A program made the translations under genes and the position numbers. This document shows positions 14,338-20,398 of a DNA stretch of 20,398 nt, piece by piece. Position 1 is the stretch's first letter. Each line of letters begins with the position of its first letter. The notes under the pieces are model-generated. The model saw nothing but the letters and a program-made list of their open reading frames with translations. It made no database searches and was not told the origin of the DNA. The stretch comes from Acetomicrobium sp. UBA3949 (GTDB lineage: Bacteria; Synergistota; Synergistia; Synergistales; Acetomicrobiaceae): positions 1 through 20,398 of the forward strand of contig DGDP01000130.1 in NCBI GenBank assembly GCA_002385485.1, in the 5' to 3' direction.

Positions 14338-17300
14338 ATGTCAGTTAATTATCGTGCAAATATTTTGTGTTGCAGAGGTACGAGTTGTACGGCGGGCGGA
14401 TCCCGTGAGATATTGGAATCCTTTAGAGAACAAATAAAGTTGCATGACTTGGAAGATGAGGTCTCCCTTTCCTTTTCCGGTTGCCACGGGTTGTGCTCCA
14501 TAGGTCCTGTCGTGGTGATATATCCGGAGGATATATTTTATTGTCAAGTAGAGCCAGAAGATGTGCCTGAAATAGTGGAGAAAACCCTTATTCGGGGCAA
14601 ATTGGTGGATCGACTTTTGTTTAAAGATCCTATCACGGATGAAACTATCCCTCACTATCATCAGATTCCCTTTTACATGAATCAGACGAGAATTTTGTTG
14701 AGAAATTGTGGCCTCATAAATCCCGAACGCATCGAGGAATACATAGCAAGAGAAGGTTACCAGGGTTTGGCCAAGGCGCTCTATAAAATGTCTCCGCAAC
14801 ATGTCATAGAAGAAGTAAAAAGCTCAAATTTGAGAGGGCGGGGAGGCGGCGGTTTCCCAACGGGGGTTAAATGGGATTTAACAAGAAAAAACCCCGTGGA
14901 ACCTAAATACGTGATTTGCAACGCCGACGAAGGGGATCCGGGAGCCTTCATGGATAGAAGCTTGATCGAGGGAGATCCTCATGCATTGATCGAAGGGATG
15001 CTCATCGCAGGCTATGCTATAGGAGCGCAAAAAGGATTCATTTACTGTAGGGCCGAATACCCTTTGGCCATACAGAGGCTGAAAATAGCCATTGACCAGG
15101 CAAAGGAATATGGTTTGTTGGGGGAAGGCATTTTAGGTTCCAACTTTAATTTTGACATAGAAATAAAGGAAGGCGCCGGAGCCTTCGTCTGTGGCGAAGA
15201 GACGGCCTTGATTGCCTCTATAGAGGGTCGAAGGGGAGAGCCCAGGCCGCGGCCACCCTTTCCCGCAGAAAAGGGTCTCTGGGGCATGCCGACGAATATA
15301 AACAACGTAAAAAGCTACGCCTTCGTCCCCCAAATCATTTTAAACGGTCATGAGTGGTTTTCCTCCATCGGTACGGAAAAAAGCAAGGGGACGGCAGTGT
15401 TTGCCCTGACCGGCAAGGTAAAAAACACCGGATTGCTTGAAATTCCAATGGGAACGACTATAGGGGAAATCATTTTCGATGTGGGAGAAGGTGTGGCCAA
15501 GGACAGGCAGTTCAAGGCAGTGCAAACGGGAGGCCCTTTGGGAGGATGCCTTCCCACCGATGCTTTAAACCTTCCCGTCGATTTCGATTCCCTCACGGCT
15601 TCAGGCGCCCTGATGGGTTCCGGCGGAATGATCGTCGTGGATGAGACTACCTGCATGGTGGAGCTCGCGAGGTTCTTCCTACAATTTGCCGTGGCCGAAT
15701 CCTGCGGGCAATGCACCCCCTGTCGGGTTGGCGGAAACAAGATGCTCGAGATACTCACGCGGATAACAAAAGGACAGGGCAAGATGGAAGATTTGGATAT
15801 GCTGGAAGAGATAGCGAAGTTCATGAAAAAAGCCTCTCTTTGCGCCCTCGGACAGGGCGCCCCCAATCCGGTGTTGTCGACGCTTCGTTATTTTAGAGAT
15901 GAATACGAAAGGCATATATTGGACTTAAGGTGTCCTGCCGGGGCGTGTACGACTCTTGCGCCCTCCCCCTGCCAAAGTGCTTGCCCTGCAGAGGTAAAAA
16001 TTCCCATCTATGTTTCTTTAATATCGGAAGGAAGGTATGACGAAGCGCTGGATATACACAGGGCATCCAATCCTTTCCCCTCCGTTTGCGGGCGGGTTTG
16101 TCCCTCTTTCTGCGAAGATAAATGTAGGAGAGGAGAGGTCGATGAACCCGTTGCAATAAGAGATTTGAAGCGTTTCATGGCCGATCGCGAATCTGAAGAA
16201 TGGTTCCCTAAAGTTTACGAACCAGATAAAGGAAAAAGCGTAGGTATAGTTGGAGGGGGACCGGGAGGCCTTACCGCAGCTTTAAGATTGGCTCAACTTG
16301 GATATGGAGTTTGCATTTACGAAGAAAGTCCGGAACTCGGCGGCATGATGAGGTGGGGCATTCCCGATTACAGGTTGCCCAAGGACGTGTTGAAGAAGGA
16401 AATAAAATCGATCTTGAACGTCGGGAAAATCGATGTCAAGTTAAATACTAAAGTAAGTCGCGATATCACAATGGAAGACCTGCTAAAAACTCATGATGCC
16501 CTTTTGCTGGCCATAGGAGCACAGGGTTCCAGGGATTTAGGAATTCCTGGCTATGAACTTTCTGGTGTCGAAAGCGGCGTTTCCTTGCTGCGAAAGCTTA
16601 ATATGGGCGATGACCTCTCCTTCGTCAAGGGTAAAAGGGTAGTAGTGGTAGGTGGAGGAAATGTCGCCATGGATGCCGCACGATCCCTTCTCAGGCTAGG
16701 GGCCGAGGAAGTTCATCTGGTCTATCGAAGGGAGCGCAAAGATATGCCTGCCCTTGTGGAAGAGGTTGAGGCTGCCGAGGAGGAGGGAATCCACTTCGAC
16801 CTCAGCACCCGCAGATGGCGCAGAAGGAGAATATCGGCAGAAGAGGAGAGGGTTATATTCCATTATTTAACATCTCCCGTAAAGGTGCTCGGAGAAAATG
16901 GAAAGGTTACAGGATTGCTTTGTCAAAAACTCAAACTTCACGACGAAAATGGTAAAAGCCAGTTCGATTCCTCGGCCAGGAAGGTCTCCTTTCCGGTGAA
17001 AGGAAGCGAGTTTGTCCTTGACGCTGACGTAATCGTTGCCGCCATAGGGCAAAAGGTAGAGCAGCCCTCATTGGAGAATTTGGGCATCAAGCAGCACAGG
17101 AACGGCACGATCTTGGTAGACGAGAGGAGCTTAATGACCAGTCGGGAGGGTGTGTTTGCAGTTGGAGATGTAGTGTTGGGGCCGGCAAGCATAGTGGAAG
17201 CCGTCGGCCAGGGAAACAAAGCGGCACGGGCAATCGACAGGTTCCTAAGAGGGCTGTCCCTACCTGAACCGCCTTCATTTATGGAAAGACCGGAGCCGCA

Positions 17301-17472
17301 AAAGTACGAAATCTCCGAAGAAGAGGCGGAGCGACCGAGGGCTAAGACGTCCATATTGTCGCCCGAAACGAGGGTTTACGATTTTAGGGAGGTCAACTTG
17401 GGTTTTCCCAACGAAGCTGTGGCCAGGTCGGAAGCTAGAAGATGCCTTCGATGCGACCTGGAAGAGCGCTAA
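14338..17472 (+). CDS. NuoF-GltD fusion, StnB-like transhydrogenase subunit
   Basis: This 1044-residue fusion flavoprotein has four parts. (1) Residues 1-95: thioredoxin-fold [2Fe-2S] domain with C12, C17, C49 and C53. (2) About 100-530: NuoF/HydB core with the FMN/NADH loop RGRGGGGFPTG (166-176), NADEGDPGAF, an SLBB region and the [4Fe-4S] ligands C456, C459, C462 and C502. (3) About 540-610: GltD/NfnB-type cysteines, C545 and C549 then CGRVCP..CEDKC. (4) From 635: an FAD Rossmann motif GGGPGG (639-644) and a second nucleotide-binding GGGN (772-775) followed by YRRERKDMP, typical of NADP(H) sites, ending in RRCLRC. NuoF plus NfnB-like modules in one chain is the hallmark of Stn-family bifurcating transhydrogenases (NADH and reduced ferredoxin against NADPH). 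There are no membrane segments. Confidence 0.9.
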   Translation: MSVNYRANILCCRGTSCTAGGSREILESFREQIKLHDLEDEVSLSFSGCHGLCSIGPVVVIYPEDIFYCQVEPEDVPEIVEKTLIRGKLVDRLLFKDPITDETIPHYHQIPFYMNQTRILLRNCGLINPERIEEYIAREGYQGLAKALYKMSPQHVIEEVKSSNLRGRGGGGFPTGVKWDLTRKNPVEPKYVICNADEGDPGAFMDRSLIEGDPHALIEGMLIAGYAIGAQKGFIYCRAEYPLAIQRLKIAIDQAKEYGLLGEGILGSNFNFDIEIKEGAGAFVCGEETALIASIEGRRGEPRPRPPFPAEKGLWGMPTNINNVKSYAFVPQIILNGHEWFSSIGTEKSKGTAVFALTGKVKNTGLLEIPMGTTIGEIIFDVGEGVAKDRQFKAVQTGGPLGGCLPTDALNLPVDFDSLTASGALMGSGGMIVVDETTCMVELARFFLQFAVAESCGQCTPCRVGGNKMLEILTRITKGQGKMEDLDMLEEIAKFMKKASLCALGQGAPNPVLSTLRYFRDEYERHILDLRCPAGACTTLAPSPCQSACPAEVKIPIYVSLISEGRYDEALDIHRASNPFPSVCGRVCPSFCEDKCRRGEVDEPVAIRDLKRFMADRESEEWFPKVYEPDKGKSVGIVGGGPGGLTAALRLAQLGYGVCIYEESPELGGMMRWGIPDYRLPKDVLKKEIKSILNVGKIDVKLNTKVSRDITMEDLLKTHDALLLAIGAQGSRDLGIPGYELSGVESGVSLLRKLNMGDDLSFVKGKRVVVVGGGNVAMDAARSLLRLGAEEVHLVYRRERKDMPALVEEVEAAEEEGIHFDLSTRRWRRRRISAEEERVIFHYLTSPVKVLGENGKVTGLLCQKLKLHDENGKSQFDSSARKVSFPVKGSEFVLDADVIVAAIGQKVEQPSLENLGIKQHRNGTILVDERSLMTSREGVFAVGDVVLGPASIVEAVGQGNKAARAIDRFLRGLSLPEPPSFMERPEPQKYEISEEEAERPRAKTSILSPETRVYDFREVNLGFPNEAVARSEARRCLRCDLEER

Positions 17473-17486
17473 AGGAAGTGTTGACG

Positions 17487-19187
17487 ATGTCTGATATTAC
17501 CTTGGAAATTAACGGCAGGAAAGTCCAGGGAAGCTTGGGAGATACGATACTAAAGGTATGTGAGAAAAATGCGATTGTCGTGCCTACACTGTGTCATTTC
17601 GGGGGCCTTGCCGATATCGGAATTTGCCGCATGTGTCTGGTTGAGGTGAAGGGCGCAAGAGGTCTCGTTCCAGCCTGTACGACACAAGCTACGGATGGCA
17701 TGGCGGTAGTTACCGAAAACGATGAAATCAGGGATCTCAGGCGTTCAAATCTCGAAATGCTCTTTTCCGAGCGAAACCATTTTTGCATGTTTTGCGAAAA
17801 GAGCGGAGATTGCGAACTTCAGAAATTGGCCTACGAGTACGGCTTGGACCACATCAGCTATGGTTTCTTTTGGCCCGAATTGCCCATGGATATCAGCAGA
17901 AAATATTTTTTATACGATCAAAACCGCTGTATTCTATGCAGGAGATGTCTGAGGGCCTGCGAAGAGTTGGCCGGACATGCTGTTTTGGCAGTTCGGGACA
18001 GGGGGCCCAAAAGTATGATATGTGCTGATGTCGACCTTCCCTTCAACGAATCTACCTGTGTCTCTTGCGGAACCTGTTTGCAAGTCTGCCCAACCGGGGC
18101 CTTGGTGGACAGGAAGAGCACTTACGTCGGAAGGCAAGAACATATGACTAAAACGAGAAGTGCCTGTGCGTTCTGTAGCGTTGGCTGTGAAGTAGAGATA
18201 TTGTCGCGAGACGGCGAGCCATTGCGAATAGAAGGAATATTCGGCCAGGGGCCTACTTCCGGAATTTTGTGTTCAAAGGGAAGGTTTGAGCCCCTTTTCA
18301 AGGCAAACAAAAGGCTGAACAGACCGTTATTGAGGGAAGATGAGAGTAAAAGAGACTTAAATCTAAATGAAGCCTTGTCTGTTTTAGCAAAAAAGATCAA
18401 AGATTGGGGAATTAATTCCTTTGCCGGATTGATATCCCCTCAAGCCACAAACGAAGCTGCATCTCAATTCAAAAAGCTGTTTGGCGATAACGTTTTTTTA
18501 ATCGATTCCTCTGCTGTGCCTCTTGGCAATGCCTCGATTGAAGAGATCGACGATGCAGATTGTATAGTCGTTGTCGGTGCAGACCTGGATGAGGAATTTA
18601 AGGCGGTAAGTTCCTTCGTCAAGAGGGGCGCGAATCAGGGATCGACTGTTGTAGTCATGGGTTCTGCCGGGGCAAAGGTAAATCTTCGTGCAGCATATCG
18701 CCTTCAAGATGAAGATATCGACTCTCTGAGCGAGGTCATGGGTAAGTTTTCCAATCCACTTGTTGTCTATGGGCCGGGGACGAAAAGATTGGTTATGGAG
18801 TTTTTATGGGGACTACGTCCCGGCGTCAGACAGCTTGGCCTGGCTCGAGGAAGCAACATTCGCGGTATTGAAAAGTTGAAGATCAAACCTTGGAAGAAAA
18901 ACAAAGAGTTCAAAGGCTTATACGCCTTGCTGGGCGAGTTCGAAGTTTCCGACGATTTGTTGGCTCAATTGGGCAATGCCGAATTCCTTGCGGTACAGTC
19001 TTGCTACGAAAATGAAGCGGTAAATTACGCCGATTTGGCCTTGCCTTCCAGGCTTTGGTTCGAACGTTCGGGCACTTATATAAATACCGAAGGCAAAGTT
19101 CGACATCTCGAGGCCATACCTGAAATTTCGCTGGCCTTACCTTCGGATGAGGAAATATTAAAGGGTTTAATTAGACTGTTGGGTTAA
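17487..19187 (+). CDS. NuoG/HoxU-like Fe-S subunit with reduced molybdopterin domain
   Basis: This 566-residue electron-transfer subunit comes from ATG 17487 behind AAAGGAAG; the frame is open 15 codons upstream inside the previous gene. Cofactor sites are [2Fe-2S] C36, C47, C50, C64; a His-Cys [4Fe-4S] (H98, C100, C103, C109); two ferredoxin clusters (C148/151/154/158 and C191/194/197/201); and a NuoG/FdhA-type [4Fe-4S] (C227, C230, C234, C262). Residues 280-566 resemble a shortened molybdopterin-oxidoreductase fold (FAGLISPQATNEAA..., ADLALPSRLWFERSGTYINTEGKVRHLE) without room for cofactor-binding domains or a catalytic Cys/Sec. There are no [FeFe]-hydrogenase H-cluster motifs, so it is not HydA. 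It probably plays the StnA role of ferredoxin contact and wiring. Confidence 0.85.
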   Translation: MSDITLEINGRKVQGSLGDTILKVCEKNAIVVPTLCHFGGLADIGICRMCLVEVKGARGLVPACTTQATDGMAVVTENDEIRDLRRSNLEMLFSERNHFCMFCEKSGDCELQKLAYEYGLDHISYGFFWPELPMDISRKYFLYDQNRCILCRRCLRACEELAGHAVLAVRDRGPKSMICADVDLPFNESTCVSCGTCLQVCPTGALVDRKSTYVGRQEHMTKTRSACAFCSVGCEVEILSRDGEPLRIEGIFGQGPTSGILCSKGRFEPLFKANKRLNRPLLREDESKRDLNLNEALSVLAKKIKDWGINSFAGLISPQATNEAASQFKKLFGDNVFLIDSSAVPLGNASIEEIDDADCIVVVGADLDEEFKAVSSFVKRGANQGSTVVVMGSAGAKVNLRAAYRLQDEDIDSLSEVMGKFSNPLVVYGPGTKRLVMEFLWGLRPGVRQLGLARGSNIRGIEKLKIKPWKKNKEFKGLYALLGEFEVSDDLLAQLGNAEFLAVQSCYENEAVNYADLALPSRLWFERSGTYINTEGKVRHLEAIPEISLALPSDEEILKGLIRLLG

Positions 19188-19217
19188 ATCGTAACATTAA
19201 ATTGGTATATATTCTCA

Positions 19218-19254
19218 AAATATATGGGAATGTCTCAGACATTCCCATATATTT
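19218..19254. terminator. Bidirectional intrinsic terminator, 16-bp perfect stem
   Basis: AAATATATGGGAATGT and ACATTCCCATATATTT pair perfectly around CTCAG, and the dyad continues into the loop. It lies 31 bases after the NuoG-like stop and 51 bases beyond the stop of the minus-strand 52-codon gene, so it serves convergent transcripts. Confidence 0.8.
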
Positions 19255-19305
19255 CTGTATATGAATAAAAATTATATTATTATTTTATTTAAAAGCTATT
19301 ATTGC

Positions 19306-19464
19306 TTATGCCGTCAATGAGACCTGACTCATCTCAACGGGTTGCATATCTTTAATCCAATCGCCGTTCTCGTCTTTAAACCATGTGTCATTACTTTCAA
19401 ATATTTCGGTAAAAAGAGAATCTTGCAATATAAACCAGTTACCGCTTTTGTCTTTCAACCACAT
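19306..19464 (-). CDS. 52-residue Trp-repeat small protein, unknown function
   Basis: This is an unrecognised short gene. ATG 19464 has a strong GGGAGGT eight bases upstream and the frame ends at TAA 19306. The peptide begins MWLKDKSGNWFILQ and holds two copies of a W-[LF]-K-D-x-x-G-[ND]-W-[FI] unit (W2-F11 and W28-I37, period 26 residues), followed by MQPVEMSQVSLTA. There is no signal peptide, membrane segment or cysteine. Acidic and aromatic residues dominate. Translation signals, a near-consensus promoter upstream and a terminator downstream argue that it is real. Superficially the units recall the tryptophan-rich repeats of cell-wall-binding proteins, but without export that is weak. A small regulatory protein or a peptide precursor are alternatives. 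Confidence 0.7.
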   Translation of the reverse strand: MWLKDKSGNWFILQDSLFTEIFESNDTWFKDENGDWIKDMQPVEMSQVSLTA

Positions 19465-19504
19465 ATTTAAAACCTCCCAACTAGGAAAATTTTTTTGGTG
19501 AAAA

Positions 19505-19567
19505 TCAGCCGTTCCTTGTTGTGAGGCTGCGTCTTATTCGTCCTGGGCGTCGAAAGAAACCGTTCAT
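19505..19567 (-). CDS. 20-residue arginine-rich leader peptide ORF
   Basis: ATG 19567 follows AAAGGGGG at nine bases and encodes MNGFFRRPGRIRRSLTTRNG before a TGA. It is the first open frame on the transcript from the promoter at 19598-19626, and its stop lies 40 bases before the start of the Trp-repeat gene. Six of 20 residues are arginine. It could be a translated leader or attenuator, a tiny basic protein, or chance. The ribosome-binding site is the main support. Confidence 0.45.
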   Translation of the reverse strand: MNGFFRRPGRIRRSLTTRNG

Positions 19568-19597
19568 ATCTATGATCCCCCTTTTGTCCTGGGAAAA

Positions 19598-19626
19598 TTT
19601 ATATCACACCCGAAGAGCATTGTCAA
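19598..19626 (-). promoter_or_regulatory. Near-consensus sigma-70 promoter of the mini-operon
   Basis: On the minus strand a perfect TTGACA (19626-19621), a 17-base spacer and TATAAA (19603-19598) form the strongest promoter in the window. Predicted start is near 19591. The transcript would carry the 20- and 52-codon frames and end at the 19218-19254 hairpin, about 370 bases in all. Confidence 0.8.
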
Positions 19627-19665
19627 CTTAGGTTTACTAAAAATCTATAAATCTTATATAAGTTT

Positions 19666-19681
19666 ATGCAATCGTTTGCAT
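19666..19681. promoter_or_regulatory. LacI/PurR-type 16-bp palindrome, candidate operator
   Basis: ATGCAA-TCGT-TTGCAT has 6-base arms around a central CG, as in LacI-family operators. It agrees at 13 of 16 positions with the PurR-like ACGCAAACGTTTGCGT. It lies 39 bases upstream of the minus-strand -35 and 43 bases upstream of the plus-strand -10, between divergent units. No regulator gene is in view. Confidence 0.4.
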
Positions 19682-19721
19682 TAGGATCCCTTGCGCTTTA
19701 TTAGCGGCAGAACGCTTTTTT

Positions 19722-19730
19722 TGCTATAAT
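19722..19730 (+). promoter_or_regulatory. Extended -10 promoter before the 63-codon gene and gyrB
   Basis: TG-C-TATAAT is a consensus extended -10. It lies 43 bases upstream of the TTG start at 19774 and probably drives the small gene and gyrB together. No clear -35 is seen. Confidence 0.6.
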
Positions 19731-19773
19731 ATATATGGCTTAATAAAGTAGACATCCCGATGGAGGTCCTGTC

Positions 19774-19965
19774 TTGAGATTTTCGTCCAATAATGATGAT
19801 TTTGCTTCTTTGGGTGACGTTGTGGCCTTGATCAATGCAGAGGGAGGGACATTGATCTACATGCGAGATGGGAAGATACAGGAGACGGACAAAAGCGTCA
19901 GGGCCTTGAAGAGAAAATATGAGGAAATCTTGGATTATTATCAAAAAAGTTGGCGCGATAGATAA
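19774..19965 (+). CDS. Small protein upstream of gyrB, possibly DUF370/RemB-like
   Basis: This 63-residue protein reads from TTG 19774 with GGAGGT six bases upstream. The N-terminal half (SSNNDDFASLGDVVALINAEGG) has the acidic D-V-V-A-[IL]-I-N pattern seen in DUF370 (RemA/RemB-type) DNA-binding proteins, and the position just before gyrB matches where Bacillus keeps remB/yaaB. The C-terminal half (SVRALKRKYEEILDYYQKSWRDR) is a charged helix that does not resemble RemB as I know it. The family assignment is tentative. It lies 46 bases before gyrB and is presumably co-transcribed. Confidence 0.6.
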   Translation: MRFSSNNDDFASLGDVVALINAEGGTLIYMRDGKIQETDKSVRALKRKYEEILDYYQKSWRDR

Positions 19966-20011
19966 AGGCAAGACTATAGGATATGAAATGCAAAGGGGAA
20001 GTGGTGAGTCG

Positions 20012-20398
20012 ATGAAGACAACAGTCGCTGATTTAAAGGAATATACTGCAAACGATATACAGATTTTGGAAGGCCTTGAGGCAGTTCGCCGCCGGCCGAG
20101 CATGTACATCGGCGATACGGGCATCAGGGGCTTACATCATCTGGTCTACGAAGTGGTGGATAACGCCATAGACGAAGCAATGGCGGGGTATTGCGATCAG
20201 GTGAGCGTGATTGTTTATCCCGATGGCAGCGTGTCCGTGGAGGATAACGGAAGGGGTATACCCGTAGATACCCATCCGAAGGTGAATAAGCCTGCGGCGG
20301 AAGTGGTGTTGACGATTCTCCATGCCGGGGGCAAATTCGACAACAAAGCCTACCAGGTATCGGGTGGACTGCACGGTGTCGGCGTATCCGTTGTCAAC
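20012..20398 (+). CDS. gyrB: DNA gyrase subunit B (3' truncated at window edge)
   Basis: This is the first 129 codons of the ATPase subunit of DNA gyrase, which introduces negative supercoils. Visible are the N-terminal EGLEAVRRRPSMYIGDTG, the GHKL Bergerat motifs EVVDNAIDEA (catalytic Glu and Mg-binding Asn), DNGRGIPVD, and GGLHGVGVSVVN (the ATP-lid region) where the window ends. ATG 20012 follows AGGGGAAG. The frame has no stop and runs off the right edge. The window end cuts it; nothing suggests a broken gene. Confidence 0.97.
   Translation, partial: MKTTVADLKEYTANDIQILEGLEAVRRRPSMYIGDTGIRGLHHLVYEVVDNAIDEAMAGYCDQVSVIVYPDGSVSVEDNGRGIPVDTHPKVNKPAAEVVLTILHAGGKFDNKAYQVSGGLHGVGVSVVN

Noticed and set aside
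17487..19187. [FeFe]-hydrogenase HydA
   Set aside because: The N-terminal Fe-S pattern is HydA-like, but none of the H-cluster cysteine motifs (such as TSCCPxW) occurs and the C-terminal half resembles NuoG/FdhA instead.
1..20398. CRISPR arrays, tRNA/rRNA genes, insertion sequences
   Set aside because: I saw no spaced repeat array, no cloverleaf-like or rRNA sequence and no transposase motif on either strand.

Overview
The window reads as chromosomal DNA from an anaerobic, peptide- or amino-acid-fermenting bacterium. The combination of a poly-gamma-glutamate B/C/W gene order, a NuoEF-GltD/NuoG-like soluble oxidoreductase, encapsulated ferritin and many TTG/GTG starts behind strong GGAGG sites is what I would expect in Synergistota, perhaps an Acetomicrobium-like genome. 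That assignment is inference from gene content, not a database result. The first 19 bases are the Nextera/Tn5 transposase adapter, so the left edge is a contig end with untrimmed library sequence.

Layout. (1) 20-3518, minus strand: a phosphate operon read pstC, pstA, pstB, phoU, then a response regulator cut by the contig end. No pstS lies in front of pstC. (2) 3818-6929: a cytosolic leucyl aminopeptidase (+), an exported M48 metallopeptidase (-) and an ADP-ribosylglycohydrolase (+). The last two diverge from a spacer holding a long inverted repeat. (3) 7047-8226, minus: an encapsulin nanocompartment operon, with cargo encapsulated ferritin first and shell second. (4) 8365-10308, plus: an EamA-type exporter, then what look like decayed remnants of a pgsB-pgsC-pgsW poly-gamma-glutamate locus. 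A C-terminal PgsB scrap is followed by an in-frame PgsC/PgsW chimera. (5) 10508-13174: an M20 deacetylase/peptidase (+), convergent with murB and a GNAT acetyltransferase (-). (6) 13418-19187, plus: a four-gene redox operon. It encodes a NuoE-like subunit, a cysteine-poor thioredoxin-fold protein, a 1044-residue NuoF-GltD fusion and a NuoG-like subunit with a shrunken molybdopterin domain. This is the architecture of the Stn (Sporomusa-type Nfn) electron-bifurcating transhydrogenases, and no hydrogenase H-cluster is present. (7) 19188-20011: a spacer that is far from empty. It carries a shared terminator, a minus-strand two-cistron mini-operon (20 and 52 codons) with a near-consensus sigma-70 promoter, a LacI-type palindrome, and a plus-strand 63-codon gene just before gyrB. 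(8) 20012-20398: the start of gyrB, running off the right edge.

How the parts fit. Peptidases feed amino-acid fermentation. The Stn-like complex would exchange electrons between NADH, ferredoxin and NADPH. The encapsulin system stores iron in a cell rich in Fe-S clusters. The points most worth following up are the mini-operon at 19306-19626, the collapsed pgs locus at 9281-10308, and the extra Cys-poor subunit plus truncated NuoG-like subunit of the redox complex.
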